A stretch of DNA of 64,000 bases from Edaphobacter lichenicola. GTDB taxonomy: Bacteria > Acidobacteriota > Terriglobia > Terriglobales > Acidobacteriaceae. Position 1 is the stretch's first letter, and each line of letters begins with the position of its first letter. The DNA is taken from assembly GCF_025264645.1 (NCBI RefSeq), contig NZ_CP073696.1, positions 4,588,001-4,652,000 on the forward strand. Reading direction: 5' to 3'. Below are positions 17,087 to 26,539 of this stretch, piece after piece. The notes under the pieces are model-generated. The model saw nothing but the letters and a program-made list of their open reading frames with translations, made no database searches and was not told the DNA's origin. Made by a program: the position numbers and the translations under genes.

Positions 17087-17437
17087 ATGGGAGCGAAAAA
17101 GGCGGCGGATGCCGGCGATGTTCTGCAGGGCACTCTGGATATGCTCGTTTTGCGGACGCTGGTGATGGGACCTGCGCACGGCCATACCATCGCGGAGGTG
17201 ATTGAACGTACTTCTGAGAATGCTCTGGACGTCGAACAGGGGTCGCTCTATCCGGCACTGCACCGGCTTGAGGATCGAGGCTTGCTTGCGTCTGAATGGG
17301 GCTTGAGCGAGAACAATCGCAAGGCGAAGTTTTACCGGCTCACGGCGAAGGGCCGAAAGGAACTTGTCGCAGCAACGGGTCGATGGCGGCAGATGACACG
17401 AGCGATCGGCCTCATTCTTGGTGAACCGACCGAGTAA
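17087..17437 (+). CDS. PadR family transcriptional regulator
   Basis: A 116-residue repressor starting at the ATG at 17087 (GGGGAG 9 nt upstream; an in-frame TTG lies one codon before). It has the short PadR winged helix: GTLDMLVLRTLVMGPAHGHT, the recognition region VEQGSLYPALHRLEDRGLL and the wing NNRKAKFYRLTAKGRKEL, then a dimerisation helix. This matches the acidobacterial PadR subfamily that accompanies orphan MacB-type permeases. The permease starts 16 nt after the stop, so the two form an operon. Its own control region carries paired direct repeats. Confidence 0.93.
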   Translation: MGAKKAADAGDVLQGTLDMLVLRTLVMGPAHGHTIAEVIERTSENALDVEQGSLYPALHRLEDRGLLASEWGLSENNRKAKFYRLTAKGRKELVAATGRWRQMTRAIGLILGEPTE

Positions 17438-17453
17438 GCAGGAGGGAATGTAG

Positions 17454-20114
17454 ATGAGCGCACGCCGTTTTATGGATCGCGAGAAGAGAGACGTGGAGTT
17501 GGCCGAGGAGATTGCATCTCATCTCGCTCATGAGGAAGATGCAAATGCCGCGAGAGGGCTTCCTTCGGGGGAGGCTGGTCGTCAGGCGCGGTTGAAGTTC
17601 GGAAACCCTCGTGCGACGCGTGAACGGGTGTGGCGAGATCATTCTGTGCCGTGGATTGAGGATGCGTGGCGCGATCTGCGTTTCGCGTTACGGTCGCTGG
17701 CGAAGACGCCTGGGTTTACCGCTATCGCGGTGCTGGTCATTGCGATCGGCATCGGGGTGAACACCGCTGTTTTTTCGGTCATCAACACGGTGCTGCTCAA
17801 ACCTCTTGCTTATCCTGATCCTCAATCACTTGTGGAGTTGATGAACACAGGGCCGCGGGGATCGTTTCGTGGTGCGAATGTGCCGAAGTTTAATATCTGG
17901 CATCAGCAGACGGGGATTTTTCAGCAGGTTGCAGGGTACGACCTGGGCGGCGCGGGGTTGAATCTGACTGGAGGCGACCATCCGCAACAGGTGCAGGGTA
18001 TTCACGTCACGGGTGATTACTTCTCCATGTTTGGTGCACCGGTGGTTGCTGGGCGCACATTTACCGCAGCGGAGGACAGCCCGAACGGAGGCCGCGTGGT
18101 GGTGCTCAGCTATAGCCTCTGGAAGAGCCGTTATGGGGGTGATCCTACGATTGTCGGCTCGACGATTCAGCTTGATGGCCAGCCTTATTTGGTTGTTGGC
18201 GTTCTTGGTAGCGGATTTGTTACCGATCCGGTTGGGGATCTGTGGCTGCCCTATCAGTTCGATCTGAACTCGCATGACATGGCGCACTACTTTACCGTCG
18301 CTGCGCGACTGAAGCCAGGTATTACGTTGCAGCAGGCGAATGCTCAGTTGAAACTTGCGGCCGATCAGTTCAGCCGTGTCTATCGGGGTGCTCTCGGACC
18401 GAAGGACGGCTTTGGCGTTGTCTCGTTACAGGAGTCGATTGTCGGCGATACGCGTACGCCGCTGCTCATTTTGCTTGGGGCTGTGCTGTTTGTTCTGCTG
18501 ATTGCTTGTGCCAATGTTGCAAACCTTTTGCTGGCGCGCGCTTCGTCCAGAAGACGGGAGCTGGCTACACGCGCAGCGCTGGGCGCTGGGCGTGGACAGA
18601 TCATTCGGCAGTTGCTTGCGGAGAGCCTTGTACTCTCTTTGACTGGAGGATTTCTTGGTCTGGTGTTTGGATTCGTTGGCGTGAGACTGCTGCTGAGCAT
18701 TAGCCCTGCAGGCTTTCCTCGTGTTGGAGTAGACGGCTCTGCGGTGACGCTGGATCTAAACATACTGTTATTCACGCTTGGAATATCTCTGTTTACCGGA
18801 ATCCTCTTCGGGCTGGTTCCTGCTATCAGCGCGTCCCGGCCTAATCTTGTTAGTTCTCTCAATGCGAGCAGCAGCGGCTCTGGAATGAGCTTTCGCAATG
18901 GGAGGCTCCGGTCGGTGCTGGTGGTGAGCGAGATGGCGCTGGCGCTGATTCTCGTGACTGGCGCAGCTTTGCTGATCCGTACGTTTGCGAAGTTGCAGGG
19001 GGTCGATCCCGGGTTCGATACGCATAACGTTCTTACGATGGCGATGTCGATCAGTGGCGATCGCTTTCAGAAGACAGCGGGTGTTGCACAGGTGATTCGT
19101 GACGGCACGGAACGGCTGAGAGCTGTTCCCGGAGTGAAGGATGCCGCGGCGGGGTGCTGTCTTCCGCTGCAGGGCGGTTTTGGCGTGCCGTTCGACATCG
19201 TGGGAAGGCCGAAGGGTGATGCGCCAGCTACCGGTGACGGAGGCTATTACTCGGTGTCGTGGAGCTACTTCAACACACTGAAGATCCCGCTTCTGCGAGG
19301 CCGCAGTTTTACCGAAGACGATGATGGCTCCGCGCCAGGCGTGATCATGATCAATGAAGCGATGGCGAAGAAGTACTGGCCTAACGGTGATCCTCTGAAA
19401 GACCGGCTGCAGACGGGAGTCGGTATGGGGCCTGTTTTTGTTGAGCCGCCCCGGCAGATTATTGGGATCGTCGGCGACACGCATGATGACGGACTTGATC
19501 GCGACCCGTTTCCGACGATGTACTTCCCTGTCGCACAGATGCCCGATGCAGAGACTGCGCTGAACTCTCGCGTTTCGCCGCTGTGGTGGGTGGTGCGCAG
19601 CAACGTGGATCCGCATACGCTCATTACGCCGCTCCAGGGTGCAATTCGTGAGGCCACTGGAGGGCTGCCTGTCGCCCACATCTACACCATGGACGATCTT
19701 TTGGTGCGGACCACGTCGCGGCAGCGTTTTAATATGCTGCTACTGACTATCTTTGGAGCATCGGGGTTGTTGATGGCTGCGATTGGCGTCTATGGGCTGA
19801 TGACGTACTCGGTGCAACAGCGGACGCAGGAGCTTGGCATTCGGATGGCCCTGGGGGCGCAGGTGTCGAACATCCGAAATCTGGTCATCCGACAGGGGAT
19901 GGCGCTTGTGTTGCTTGGTGTCGCCGTTGGGATTGTTGGCGCGTTCTGGCTGACGCGTTTTCTGGCGAGCTTTCTGTTCGGCGTCAAAGCCTGGGACCCG
20001 ACCGCGTTCGTCGTCACTCCGCTGCTTCTCTGCGTGGTTGCGCTCGTTGCTATCTGGATTCCTGCGCGGCGAGCAACTCGCGTCGATCCGATGACTGCGC
20101 TTCGGTTTGAATAG
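17454..20114 (+). CDS. acidobacterial duplicated orphan permease (ADOP), MacB-like
   Basis: An 886-residue permease in which a MacB-type unit (periplasmic core plus FtsX domain) occurs twice in one chain. A short cytoplasmic prefix (about 1-60, EEIASHLAHEEDANAARGLP) precedes membrane helix 1 (FTAIAVLVIAIGIGVNTAVF). The first three-helix FtsX block is around 340-460 with RASSRRRELATRAALGAGRG; a second core follows, and the last FtsX block is around 760-880 with QQRTQELGIRMALGAQV, ending RRATRVDPMTALRFE. No ATPase gene is adjacent, which is the reason for the name orphan. The transported substrate is unknown for the family. Expression is probably set by the co-transcribed PadR. Confidence 0.93.
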   Translation: MSARRFMDREKRDVELAEEIASHLAHEEDANAARGLPSGEAGRQARLKFGNPRATRERVWRDHSVPWIEDAWRDLRFALRSLAKTPGFTAIAVLVIAIGIGVNTAVFSVINTVLLKPLAYPDPQSLVELMNTGPRGSFRGANVPKFNIWHQQTGIFQQVAGYDLGGAGLNLTGGDHPQQVQGIHVTGDYFSMFGAPVVAGRTFTAAEDSPNGGRVVVLSYSLWKSRYGGDPTIVGSTIQLDGQPYLVVGVLGSGFVTDPVGDLWLPYQFDLNSHDMAHYFTVAARLKPGITLQQANAQLKLAADQFSRVYRGALGPKDGFGVVSLQESIVGDTRTPLLILLGAVLFVLLIACANVANLLLARASSRRRELATRAALGAGRGQIIRQLLAESLVLSLTGGFLGLVFGFVGVRLLLSISPAGFPRVGVDGSAVTLDLNILLFTLGISLFTGILFGLVPAISASRPNLVSSLNASSSGSGMSFRNGRLRSVLVVSEMALALILVTGAALLIRTFAKLQGVDPGFDTHNVLTMAMSISGDRFQKTAGVAQVIRDGTERLRAVPGVKDAAAGCCLPLQGGFGVPFDIVGRPKGDAPATGDGGYYSVSWSYFNTLKIPLLRGRSFTEDDDGSAPGVIMINEAMAKKYWPNGDPLKDRLQTGVGMGPVFVEPPRQIIGIVGDTHDDGLDRDPFPTMYFPVAQMPDAETALNSRVSPLWWVVRSNVDPHTLITPLQGAIREATGGLPVAHIYTMDDLLVRTTSRQRFNMLLLTIFGASGLLMAAIGVYGLMTYSVQQRTQELGIRMALGAQVSNIRNLVIRQGMALVLLGVAVGIVGAFWLTRFLASFLFGVKAWDPTAFVVTPLLLCVVALVAIWIPARRATRVDPMTALRFE

Positions 20115-20352
20115 GGCCGGGGAGCACTTGCCTGCCATGTAGCTCAACCGGTTGCTTGTGTCGCGGGATGCAAATGTTGCGCGGCTCGGTGGCGTTGGTG
20201 TGGTGAAGATTTCTGTTGGGTGGTCTGGTGGGGTGGATTAGAATGCGAAGCGACAATCCCGAATGAAATTTCGGTTTTGCAGTTTTTACGCGACCTATAG
20301 CGCGAGGAGAGATTCATAGGAGCGAAGCGGTGGCGGAAGAACAGCGGGTGAT

Positions 20353-20580
20353 GTGTGCCTGGGTGAATGCGGATCTTTGTTTGGGGTGGGCTTGCGGAGT
20401 GTGGGCAACTTTCCGATTGAAACCAATAGCTGCGGAAGCAGTCTGGCAGCCGGTGCGAACTGCACATTTACCATCTCCTTCGACCCTACTGCTTCCGGAG
20501 CACGAAGTGCGGTTCTGCAGATTATGACGAATGCTGCGAGTTCGCCGGACAAGATTCAATTGATGGGGACGGGGAATTGA
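20353..20580 (+). pseudogene. fragment of a choice-of-anchor-D / ASPM-SPD-2-Hydin-like Ig domain protein
   Basis: From about 20395 the frame encodes the last two thirds of a secreted Ig-like module: SVGNFPIETNSCGSSLAAGA, then NCTFTISFDPTASGARSAVL and a terminal IQLMGTGN. Intact domains of this type have an N-terminal third and normally occur in large surface proteins behind a signal peptide. Here the upstream codons are unrelated and no start with a ribosome site exists. It is best read as the remnant of a large surface-protein gene. The rest of the 588-bp gap (20115-20702) shows nothing recognisable. Confidence 0.6.
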
Positions 20581-20702
20581 GCGTTGGTGATGATCGGTCG
20601 GACTGAAGTTTCTGATGGAAGGTTCGTAGAGGTGGGCTAAAATGCGTAGACATTCGTAGCCGTTGGTTTTGCGGAATTGCTGGAAGGCTTGCGCGGGGAG
20701 AG

Positions 20703-21458
20703 ATGATGAGCGATGTTGTGGCGGTGGATGGGCAGCATACGGGGCAGAGATTGAGCCAGGTGGAGCGGGTAGTGGATACGTTCATCGCTCCGACGAAGAC
20801 GTTTACGGATATCTTGCGGAGTACGAGCTGGTGGCTGCCGTTTCTGCTGGCGGTGGTGGTGTCGCTCGGCGTGACCTTCGCGATCGATAAGCAGGTGGGA
20901 TTCGATCGCGTGGTGGAGAACGTGATTCACGACAGCCCGAAGCAGGAGGAGCAGATATCGAGCCTGCCGCCGGATCAGCGGGCGGCCAGGATGAAGGCGA
21001 TGGAGGCGGGGTATAAGTATGTGTCGTATTCGACGCCGATCATCATCCTGATCATCTCGGCGATTGGCGCGCTGGTGAACTGGGGGAGCTTCAACTTTGG
21101 GCTGGGTGCGCAGACGACGTTTGGGCAGATGTTCTGCGTGTGGATGTATGCGTCATTGCCGAGGCTTTTAAGTGGGCTGCTGACGTTAGTTACAGTTTGT
21201 TTTGGCGGGAACGCGGAGAGCTTCAACCTTAAGAATCCGGTGGGTACAAATATTGCGTACTACCTACCGGATTCGGCGCCGTGGCTGAAGGCTGCACTTG
21301 GTTTTTTCGATGTGATTGGGATCTGGAATTTAATACTGCTGGTGATTGGCACGTCGATCGTCGCGAAGGTGAGTCGTGGTAAAGCTGCGGCTGTTGTGGT
21401 TGGGTGGTGGGTGCTGCTTCTGATCCTCAGCGTGGTTACGGCAGCGGCGAGCAGCTAG
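20703..21458 (+). CDS. Yip1 domain membrane protein
   Basis: A 251-residue integral membrane protein starting at the ATG pair at 20703/20706 after GGGGAG. It has an N-terminal cytoplasmic stretch with the RVVDTFIAPTKTFTDILRST motif typical of bacterial YIP1-family proteins, then about five membrane helices (approximately 45-65, 105-125, 140-165, 195-220, 230-250). The function is unknown in bacteria. Its stop overlaps the stop of the convergent acetylesterase gene by 4 nt. Confidence 0.8.
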   Translation: MMSDVVAVDGQHTGQRLSQVERVVDTFIAPTKTFTDILRSTSWWLPFLLAVVVSLGVTFAIDKQVGFDRVVENVIHDSPKQEEQISSLPPDQRAARMKAMEAGYKYVSYSTPIIILIISAIGALVNWGSFNFGLGAQTTFGQMFCVWMYASLPRLLSGLLTLVTVCFGGNAESFNLKNPVGTNIAYYLPDSAPWLKAALGFFDVIGIWNLILLVIGTSIVAKVSRGKAAAVVVGWWVLLLILSVVTAAASS

Positions 21459-22984
21459 GGCTGGGCTGGCGGCTCAAGTGTCGTGAAGGTGGAGGCGGGC
21501 AGGTTGGCGCCGTTGTAGAGGTTCGCCCTGGGGAAGTTGGCCCATGCGTAACGGACGTACTGTGGGTTGGGAGTCGAAGGGCTGGAGACGGTGATGGAGT
21601 CGCCTCCGGCCATGTGGTCGATGTGAGCGTTGGCGCGGACGAAGACGTGGTCGGCGCCGGCGACTTCGAAGCCTTCGAGGGTTCCGTCTTTGGCGTGGAG
21701 GCCGACGGCGTTGTCGAATAAGACGTGCATGACGCTGTGGTCGGGGTAGGCGAGACGGACTAGAGGACCAGAGGAGACGATGTCTTCGCCGTAGACGAGG
21801 CGGCGGGCGAGGAGTGAGAGGCGCTCACCTACGGCTTGTTTGTTGGCGGGGTGAACGTTGTACTCGTTGCCGATGTCGATGGTGACGGCCATGCCCGTGT
21901 TGCTGACGGAGAGGGTCTTGCGCTGGGCGTCGCGGAGTTCGCCCCAGTCTTCCTTTGGCGTGCTGGCGAAGGCGGAGATCTGGACGTAGAGGAAGGGGAA
22001 GTTGCCTTGCGCCCAGTGTTGGCGCCAGTCCTGGATGAGGGTGGGAAAGAGTTTGTCGTAGAGACCGACGGTGTTGAGAGCCGAGTTGGTCTCGCCCTGA
22101 TACCAGATGACGCCTTTGATGGGTAGCGGCGTGAACGGAGCGACCATCGCGTTGTAGAGAGCAGCGGGGCGCCAGGAGTCGGGATTGGGATGCCAGTTAC
22201 GGTCGGGCGTGGTGGGCTTGCCTTCGGCGCGGAGCCGCTTGTCGATGGCGTCGAGGCGGATCTCAGTAGATTCGTAATCAGTTTTTTCGGCGTGGGCCGC
22301 GAAGACGGGCATGAGGGAGGCGTTGGCCCCGAGAGCGTCCATGCTGGTCCAGGCTTCGGCGGGAGTGCCGCCCCATGTGGAGTCGATTAAGCCGATGGGG
22401 ACGTGCTGCTTTTTGTCGGCGAGGGCCTTCTGGATATTGCGAGCGAAGAAGTAGGCTACTGCCGAGAAGTCTTTTGCGGATGCGGGAGTGCAGGTGGACC
22501 AGCCGGTGGTGGCTTTGATGTCTTCGCGGGGGTAGCCGGAGGTGTCTCTATCGACGAGGAGGAGACGGATGTCGGGATAGTTGGCGGAGGCGATCTCTTT
22601 GTCGCCGTCTTCGATCAGGGTGTCGGGGCCGAAGCCGAGGAGAGGCATCTCCATATTGGATTGGCCGGAGGCAAACCAGAGGTCACCGAGGAGGATGTCG
22701 TCGAAGGTGATGGTGTTGGTGCCGCGAACGGTGAGGGTGTAGGGGCCGCCGGCGGGTTGTGCGGACAGGTAGAGGCTCCAACGGCCATTTGCGTCGGTGG
22801 TGGTGGTGTTGGTGAGGTCGTGGAAGGTGGCGGTGACGGACTCGCCGGGAGTGGCGCTGCCCCAGACGTGGATGGGCATGTCGCGCTGGAGGACCATGTG
22901 GCTGGAGAAGAGTTTTGGAAGGGAGACTTCGGCTTGTGTGGTGAGGGTCGCGGCGAGGAGGCAGAGGGTGAGGCGAAGCTTCAT
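21455..22984 (-). CDS. sialate O-acetylesterase-like carbohydrate esterase, secreted
   Basis: A 509-residue secreted enzyme with a signal peptide (MKLRLTLCLLAATLTTQAEV). An N-terminal beta domain (about 21-95) precedes an SGNH-type esterase domain. There GQSNME carries the nucleophile Ser109, STWGGTPAEAW and IWYQGETNS are conserved substrate-pocket blocks, and EYNVHPANKQ supplies the catalytic Asp/His region. Members remove O-acetyl groups from sugars (sialic acid or plant xylan side chains); in a soil bacterium a plant-polysaccharide substrate is more likely, but that is inference. It is convergent with the Yip1 gene. Confidence 0.88.
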   Translation of the reverse strand: MKLRLTLCLLAATLTTQAEVSLPKLFSSHMVLQRDMPIHVWGSATPGESVTATFHDLTNTTTTDANGRWSLYLSAQPAGGPYTLTVRGTNTITFDDILLGDLWFASGQSNMEMPLLGFGPDTLIEDGDKEIASANYPDIRLLLVDRDTSGYPREDIKATTGWSTCTPASAKDFSAVAYFFARNIQKALADKKQHVPIGLIDSTWGGTPAEAWTSMDALGANASLMPVFAAHAEKTDYESTEIRLDAIDKRLRAEGKPTTPDRNWHPNPDSWRPAALYNAMVAPFTPLPIKGVIWYQGETNSALNTVGLYDKLFPTLIQDWRQHWAQGNFPFLYVQISAFASTPKEDWGELRDAQRKTLSVSNTGMAVTIDIGNEYNVHPANKQAVGERLSLLARRLVYGEDIVSSGPLVRLAYPDHSVMHVLFDNAVGLHAKDGTLEGFEVAGADHVFVRANAHIDHMAGGDSITVSSPSTPNPQYVRYAWANFPRANLYNGANLPASTFTTLEPPAQP

Positions 22985-23180
22985 TAAGGGTCTCCGTCTC
23001 CTTTTATACCTTGGCGATGGTTTTGTTTAGCTGCTGGCGGAGAACGCTTCGCGAGGCCGAGAATGTTTTTGAGTTCTCGAAATGAATGCTCGGTCACGCG
23101 TGCTTCACGGCAAGACTGTGAAGTGCTTCGGTCGAGATGACGGTGTTATGGAATGGAGACGAGGCAAAGGCAACGACGAC

Positions 23181-23214
23181 TGCAAAACAAATAGGCCCGA
23201 CTTTCGCCGGGCCT
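23181..23214 (-). terminator. rho-independent terminator of acpP-fabF
   Basis: Read on the minus strand, AGGCCCG and CGGGCCT (23193-23199 and 23208-23214) form a 7-bp GC-rich stem with an 8-nt loop, followed by ATTTGTTTTG. It lies 26 nt after the fabF stop. Confidence 0.8.
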
Positions 23215-23239
23215 CAGTTCGTTCGGTTGTTGATGCGGA

Positions 23240-24490
23240 TTATTCTGTCCAGCGTTTGAAGACGAGGGAGCCGTTGGTTCCACCGAAGCCGAAGGAGTTC
23301 GACAGGGCGTAGTCGATCTTTGCTGGCTGCGGCTTATTGGGTACGTAGTTCAGGCGGCACTGGGGATCGAGCTCGACGATGTTCATCGTGGGAGGTGCGA
23401 TCTGGTGCTGCATGGCCAGAATAGTGATGCCTGCTTCAAGGCCGCCGGCGCCGCCGAGGAGGTGGCCGGTCATGGATTTTGTGGAGCTGACCAGAAGCTT
23501 GTGATTGGTGGCGCGCTCGCCGAAGACGTTCTCGATGGCCTTGGACTCAAGGGCGTCGCCGAGGGGCGTCGAGGTGGCGTGGGCGTTGACATAGTCGATC
23601 TGGTCGGGCGAGATGCCGGCGACCTTGAGGGCATGCAGCATGGAGCGATAGCAGCCTTCGCCCTCGGGGGCCATGCCAGTCATGTGGAAGGCATCGGCGG
23701 AGAGGCCGTAGCCGATGATTTCGGCGAGGATCTTCGCACCGCGGGCCTTGGCGAACTCGAGCTCTTCGAGGATGAGAATGCCAGCGCCTTCGCCGACCAC
23801 GAAGCCGTCGCGATCCTTGTCGAAGGGGCGGCTGGCGTGTTCGGGGTCTTCGTTGCGGGTGGAGAGGGCGCGCATGGCGGCGAAGCCAGCGACTCCCAGG
23901 GGCGTGATGGAGGCTTCTGTACCACCGGCGATCATGACGTCGGCGTCGCCGCGCTGGATAAGGCGGAAGGCGTCACCGATGGCGTGGGCCGAGGTGGTGC
24001 AGGCGGTTGCGGTGGCTTCGTTGGGTCCGCGTGCTCCGTACTTGATGGAGACGTGGCCAGCGGCAAGGTTGATGATCGAGCCAGGGATGAAGAAGGGCGA
24101 GACTTTGCGGGGACCACCGGAGAGCAGGTTGGAGTGCTCACGCTCGATGACATCGAATCCACCGATGCCGGAGCCGATGTGGACGCCGACGCGATCCTGG
24201 TTTTCTTCGGTGACCTGGAGGCCAGAGTGGGCCATCGCCTCGGCCGAAGCAGCCAGGGCGAAGTGAATGAAGCGGCCCATCTTGCGGGCCTCTTTTTTCT
24301 CTACGAAGAGCAGAGGGTCAAAATCCTTCACCTCTGCGGCGAAGCGGACTGGATGGCCGGTAAGATCGAATGCTTTGATCTCGGCCATACCGCTACGACC
24401 GGCAAGAAGACCTTCCCAGAGTTCAGGGGCGGTTTTGCCGACCCCGCAGACCAGGCCAAGGCCGGTGACAACTACGCGACGTTGCTCCAT
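23240..24490 (-). CDS. fabF: beta-ketoacyl-ACP synthase II
   Basis: Condensing enzyme of fatty-acid elongation, joining malonyl-ACP to acyl-ACP. The 416-residue protein has the full thiolase fold and all catalytic residues: Cys164 in TACTTSAHA, His304 in NAHATSTP, and Lys338 and His343 in TKSMTGHLLGGAGG. The C-terminal NSFGFGGTNGSLVF is the usual FabF gate region. It follows acpP with a 3-nt gap, the widespread acpP-fabF arrangement, and ends in a terminator. Confidence 0.97.
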   Translation of the reverse strand: MEQRRVVVTGLGLVCGVGKTAPELWEGLLAGRSGMAEIKAFDLTGHPVRFAAEVKDFDPLLFVEKKEARKMGRFIHFALAASAEAMAHSGLQVTEENQDRVGVHIGSGIGGFDVIEREHSNLLSGGPRKVSPFFIPGSIINLAAGHVSIKYGARGPNEATATACTTSAHAIGDAFRLIQRGDADVMIAGGTEASITPLGVAGFAAMRALSTRNEDPEHASRPFDKDRDGFVVGEGAGILILEELEFAKARGAKILAEIIGYGLSADAFHMTGMAPEGEGCYRSMLHALKVAGISPDQIDYVNAHATSTPLGDALESKAIENVFGERATNHKLLVSSTKSMTGHLLGGAGGLEAGITILAMQHQIAPPTMNIVELDPQCRLNYVPNKPQPAKIDYALSNSFGFGGTNGSLVFKRWTE

Positions 24491-24493
24491 TGT

Positions 24494-24736
24494 TTACTTG
24501 GCCTTCTGGTTCTTTTCGATATAGTCGACAGCGTCTTTGACGGTCTTGATCTTCTCGGCATCCTCGTCGGGAATCTGGATGTCGAAGGCTTCTTCAAACT
24601 GCATGACGAGCTCGACGACGTCGAGGGAGTCGGCACCGAGATCTTCCTGGAAGCTGGCGCCGGGGGTGACTTCTGCTTCATCCACCTGAAGCTGCTCGAC
24701 AATAATCTGCTTTACCTTCTCGTCTACTGCTGCCAT
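24494..24736 (-). CDS. acpP: acyl carrier protein
   Basis: An 80-residue acidic carrier starting at the ATG at 24736, with CAGGAG 7 nt upstream; an in-frame start 30 nt earlier is not family-like. The phosphopantetheine site is Ser37 in the LGADSLDVVELVM motif, and the C-terminal EDAEKIKTVKDAVDYIEKN helix is typical. It carries growing acyl chains for FabF, encoded 3 nt downstream. Confidence 0.97.
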   Translation of the reverse strand: MAAVDEKVKQIIVEQLQVDEAEVTPGASFQEDLGADSLDVVELVMQFEEAFDIQIPDEDAEKIKTVKDAVDYIEKNQKAK

Positions 24737-24880
24737 TTCGTTCTCCTGTTTTACTTCTGGAATCAAATCTGATGTCGTTTGTCGTCAAATGTCGACAGGG
24801 CCAATATCAAGCATACTGAGCGCCTCAGTGAGTGTAAAGCAAAGGAGCGGGTCGGTGTTGGACGCTCTCAGGGGAGATCT

Positions 24881-26380
24881 TTAGTCTTCATCACTTGAGG
24901 CGGCCAGAAGCGGGGCGACGCCGGCGAGGTCTTCAAAGCCGATGAGGTTGGATACGGGGGAGCCGGCGTCGATGCTGGAGACGTTTTTGAGTGCTTTATT
25001 GATAGCGCGAGTACGGACGCCAAGCTTTTGAATGGTGTTTTGAACGGTGCCGACCTGGCCTTCGACTTTCTGCATGAGGTCGCCATAGGTCTCGAACTCT
25101 TTTTTGGCGCTGGAGAGAACACGCCAGACTTCATCGCCCTTTTTCTGGATGGCGAGGGTGTGGAAGCCCATCTGAAAGCTGGTGAGGATGGCCATGAAGG
25201 TGGATGGTCCGGCGATGGTGACGCGGCAACTGGATTGGATCTCAGATTGAAGGCCTGGACGGCGGACGACCTCGGCGTAGAGATTTTCCGTCGGGAGGAA
25301 CATGATGGCGTGGGGCATGGTCGTGGGAGGGTCAATATATTTGTCGCAGATGCGCTTTGCTTCGGAGCGGATGCCGCGCTCAAAGGCTTTTCCCGCTACC
25401 TCTACTCCTTCGCCGGTTTCGTAAGCGTGTTCGAGGCGCTCCCAGTCTTCTTTGGGGAACTTTGCGTCGATTGCGAGGAGGGTGTAGCTGTCGGAGCCGG
25501 TCTGGCCATCGCCGGAGGGGAATTTTAACGCGTACTCGACGGACTCAAGGGTGTTGGGTTTGATGCGGGCGTTCTTGATGTACTGCTCGGGAGAGAACAT
25601 CTGCTCGAGCTGCTGGCCGAGCTGGAACTCACCGACGACACCGCGGGATTTTACGTTGGAGAGAACTTTTTTAAGATCGCCGACGCCGGTGGCGAGTTCC
25701 TTCATCTCGCCGAGGCCTTTTTGAACTTCGCCGAGATGAGTTGTGACCTGACCGAAGGATTCGGTGAGGCGGGTTTGCAAGGTGGCGTGGAGTTTTTCGT
25801 CGACGGTGACGCGCATCTCTTCGAGTTTGGCGGCGTTGGTTGTGTTGAGTTTTTCCAGCCGCTCTTCGACGGTGAAGCGGAGCTTCTCCTGCTGGTCGTT
25901 AGCTTCGCCGGAGAGCTCGTTGAGACGGCTGTGAAGGGCTTCGCGAGCCTCGATTTGATTGCGGTTGACCTCGCCGATGAAGTAAGAGAGACGCTGCGCG
26001 ATCGAGTCTAGGTTCTGTTGGACGGCGGTGCGGAGGGTCTCGTCGGAGGTTTTGTTATCGCTGCGAAAGGCGTTGAGGCCGTTCTGCAGGAGGCCACTGA
26101 GTTCGGTGATGGTGGCGGTGATCTCGGTGCGGAGAGCGGCGAAGTCGGCGGCGCCAGCCTCGCGGGTACGCCGTGCTTCGTTGGCGCTTTCGGTGCGGAG
26201 TTCTGCAACTTCGCTGCGCAGGTGACGGTCGAGCGCTTCATTGCGTGCGTCGAGCCGGGTGAGCTGGTCGGGAAGCTGGGTGAGGCGGGCGTCTTGCGTG
26301 GGGACTTGCTGCTTGCGGAGCAGAAGAAGGATGAGGCAGATCAAATTGGCGGCGGCGAGGGCAAGCAGGGCTGCGAGCAT
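24881..26380 (-). CDS. rmuC: DNA recombination protein RmuC
   Basis: About 499 residues from the ATG at 26380, chosen because it gives the expected N-terminal membrane anchor (MLAALLALAAANLICLILLL) and follows a GGGGAGAAGGA stretch; a longer in-frame start adds an unrelated leader. The anchor is followed by a long coiled coil (about 30-220) with repeated Glu/Leu/Arg heptads. The RmuC nuclease-like domain (about 230-440) contains SRGVVGEFQLGQQLEQMF, LLAIDAKFPKEDWERL and AIMFLPTENLYAEVVRRPG. RmuC limits recombination at short inverted repeats; the exact activity is not settled. Confidence 0.93.
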   Translation of the reverse strand: MLAALLALAAANLICLILLLLRKQQVPTQDARLTQLPDQLTRLDARNEALDRHLRSEVAELRTESANEARRTREAGAADFAALRTEITATITELSGLLQNGLNAFRSDNKTSDETLRTAVQQNLDSIAQRLSYFIGEVNRNQIEAREALHSRLNELSGEANDQQEKLRFTVEERLEKLNTTNAAKLEEMRVTVDEKLHATLQTRLTESFGQVTTHLGEVQKGLGEMKELATGVGDLKKVLSNVKSRGVVGEFQLGQQLEQMFSPEQYIKNARIKPNTLESVEYALKFPSGDGQTGSDSYTLLAIDAKFPKEDWERLEHAYETGEGVEVAGKAFERGIRSEAKRICDKYIDPPTTMPHAIMFLPTENLYAEVVRRPGLQSEIQSSCRVTIAGPSTFMAILTSFQMGFHTLAIQKKGDEVWRVLSSAKKEFETYGDLMQKVEGQVGTVQNTIQKLGVRTRAINKALKNVSSIDAGSPVSNLIGFEDLAGVAPLLAASSDED

Positions 26381-26539
26381 ATTCGTTTTTCCTTCTCCCC
26401 CGAGGATAACGCGGACGAGTGGATCGGCCTCTGGAAATCGAGAGGGTAGCCGCCGTGGATAATTCGGCATCCAACCGGTGAGATTAGGGTTATGGTTTTT
26501 TTTCTGCACCTAACTTTTTGTTCAAACAGGAGGGTTGAG

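Noticed and set aside
23405..24772. Long open frame (about 455 codons) on the plus strand opposite fabF and acpP
   Set aside because: It is an antisense shadow: fabF and acpP on the minus strand carry complete catalytic motifs, ribosome sites and operon structure, and the antisense product has no family features.
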